A stretch of DNA of 64,000 bases. Origin: Planctomycetaceae bacterium. GTDB lineage: Bacteria > Planctomycetota > Planctomycetia > Planctomycetales > Planctomycetaceae. A program made the translations under genes and the position numbers. The notes under the pieces are model-generated. The model was not told the DNA's origin. It did no database searches and worked only from the letters and a program-made list of their open reading frames with translations. The DNA lies in NCBI GenBank assembly GCA_017795105.1, contig CP051247.1:5346001-5410000 (forward strand). The letters run 5' to 3'. This document shows positions 63,633-64,000 of this stretch, in pieces (position 1 is the stretch's first letter; every line of letters starts with the position of its first letter).

Positions 63633-64000
63633 TCAGTCCGCTTCGGGGGCCGGCTTCTTGACGGGATATCCGCTCCAGATGAACTTCTTGGCGGCCTTGG
63701 ACGTCTGGCCCGATTCGAGCATCTTGAGGATCTCGCGAATCGAGACGTTCGTGTGCAGAACCTTCTCGATCTGCTTGTAGGTATCCTGAGGCACGTGGTG
63801 AACGCCGTTGCCGGGCCCACTTTCGAGAATGGATCCCTTTTGATTGAAGACGGCATACAGAATGGTGCGATCGTGAATCTTCGTGCGAGTCTTCACCGAT
63901 TCGGCCATCTTGCCCTTGGCCCGATTGGCATTCACCGAGTAGGCGTCGGGCCGCTCGAACATGATGCCAATAACGTTCCAGTCCTTACCGCTGCTGAATG
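63633..64000 (-). CDS. Hypothetical protein, 5' end outside the window
   Basis: The minus-strand frame ending at 63633 stays open to the right edge, giving at least 121 residues. Reading begins FSSGKDWNVIGIMFERPD, so the Met at 63962 is probably internal. The visible chain is basic and helical, with KTRTKIHDRTILYAVFNQKGSI, TYKQIEKVLHTNVSIREILKMLES and an end KKPAPEAD. No signal or membrane segment is seen and no domain is recognised. It converges with the TPR gene, 38 bases apart. Confidence 0.6.
   Translation of the reverse strand, partial: FSSGKDWNVIGIMFERPDAYSVNANRAKGKMAESVKTRTKIHDRTILYAVFNQKGSILESGPGNGVHHVPQDTYKQIEKVLHTNVSIREILKMLESGQTSKAAKKFIWSGYPVKKPAPEAD

Overview
The window reads as chromosomal DNA of a planctomycete (phylum Planctomycetota, most likely family Planctomycetaceae; the rank is my inference). 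The evidence is a set of lineage-typical families: an adjacent DUF1549/DUF1553 and DUF1501 pair (15.3-12.3 kb), a 1011-residue PVC-type membrane-bound dehydrogenase with HEAT repeats and a C-terminal CxxCH haem site (33.1-36.1 kb), Tat-exported Gfo/Idh/MocA oxidoreductases, many secreted proteins of unknown function, and often weak Shine-Dalgarno sequences. No rRNA, tRNA, CRISPR array, prophage or transposase gene was seen.

Layout. 0-6.3 kb: tail of an unknown gene, an SDR-fold protein that has lost most of its catalytic residues, then on the minus strand rplY-pth-rpsF-ssb-rplI-dnaB, a translation/replication cluster without rpsR. 6.6-16.7 kb: a secreted unknown protein, a GT2-GtrA-GT39 triple-domain glycosyltransferase, an unknown coiled-coil protein, the DUF1501/DUF1549 pair and a membrane protein. 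16.9-25.5 kb: MFS transporter, asd, MATE exporter, Sel1-repeat protein and a UvrA paralogue that follows scpA. 26.5-31.7 kb: GT2 transferase, Gfo/Idh/MocA oxidoreductase, a small unknown gene, dprA and ispH. 31.9-39.6 kb: SPFH-GYF protein, PVC dehydrogenase, glycerate kinase, a secreted unknown and a LuxR-type regulator with a degenerate receiver. 39.8-45.1 kb: ilvN-ilvC, a LolD/MacB-like ABC transporter with a histidine-rich permease, and a SUKH/SMI1 protein. 45.2-50.2 kb: a secreted TPR protein, a GT4 glycosyltransferase and asnB. 50.4-64 kb: pgsA, rimO, a DUF1080-like secreted protein and hemW, trpE, rny, tilS, mutL, an unknown membrane protein, a TPR protein and a gene running off the right edge.

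Most genes are housekeeping: translation (rplI, rpsF, rplY, pth, rimO, tilS), DNA metabolism (dnaB, ssb, dprA, mutL, uvrA-like, scpA), amino acids (asd, ilvC, ilvN, trpE, asnB), isoprenoids and lipids (ispH, pgsA) and envelope glycans. The most distinctive non-coding signal is a family of paired palindromes. At five loci two copies of a GTRG-like tetranucleotide plus palindrome face each other about 130-280 bp apart, the architecture called REPIN, with at least four palindrome sequences and one element nested inside another. No RAYT transposase lies in the window, so the mobilising enzyme would have to be elsewhere. Other points worth a second look are three tandem mini-hairpins in the rpsF leader, the triple glycosyltransferase fusion, the inactive-looking SDR and response-regulator domains, and the histidine-rich periplasmic loop of the ABC permease.
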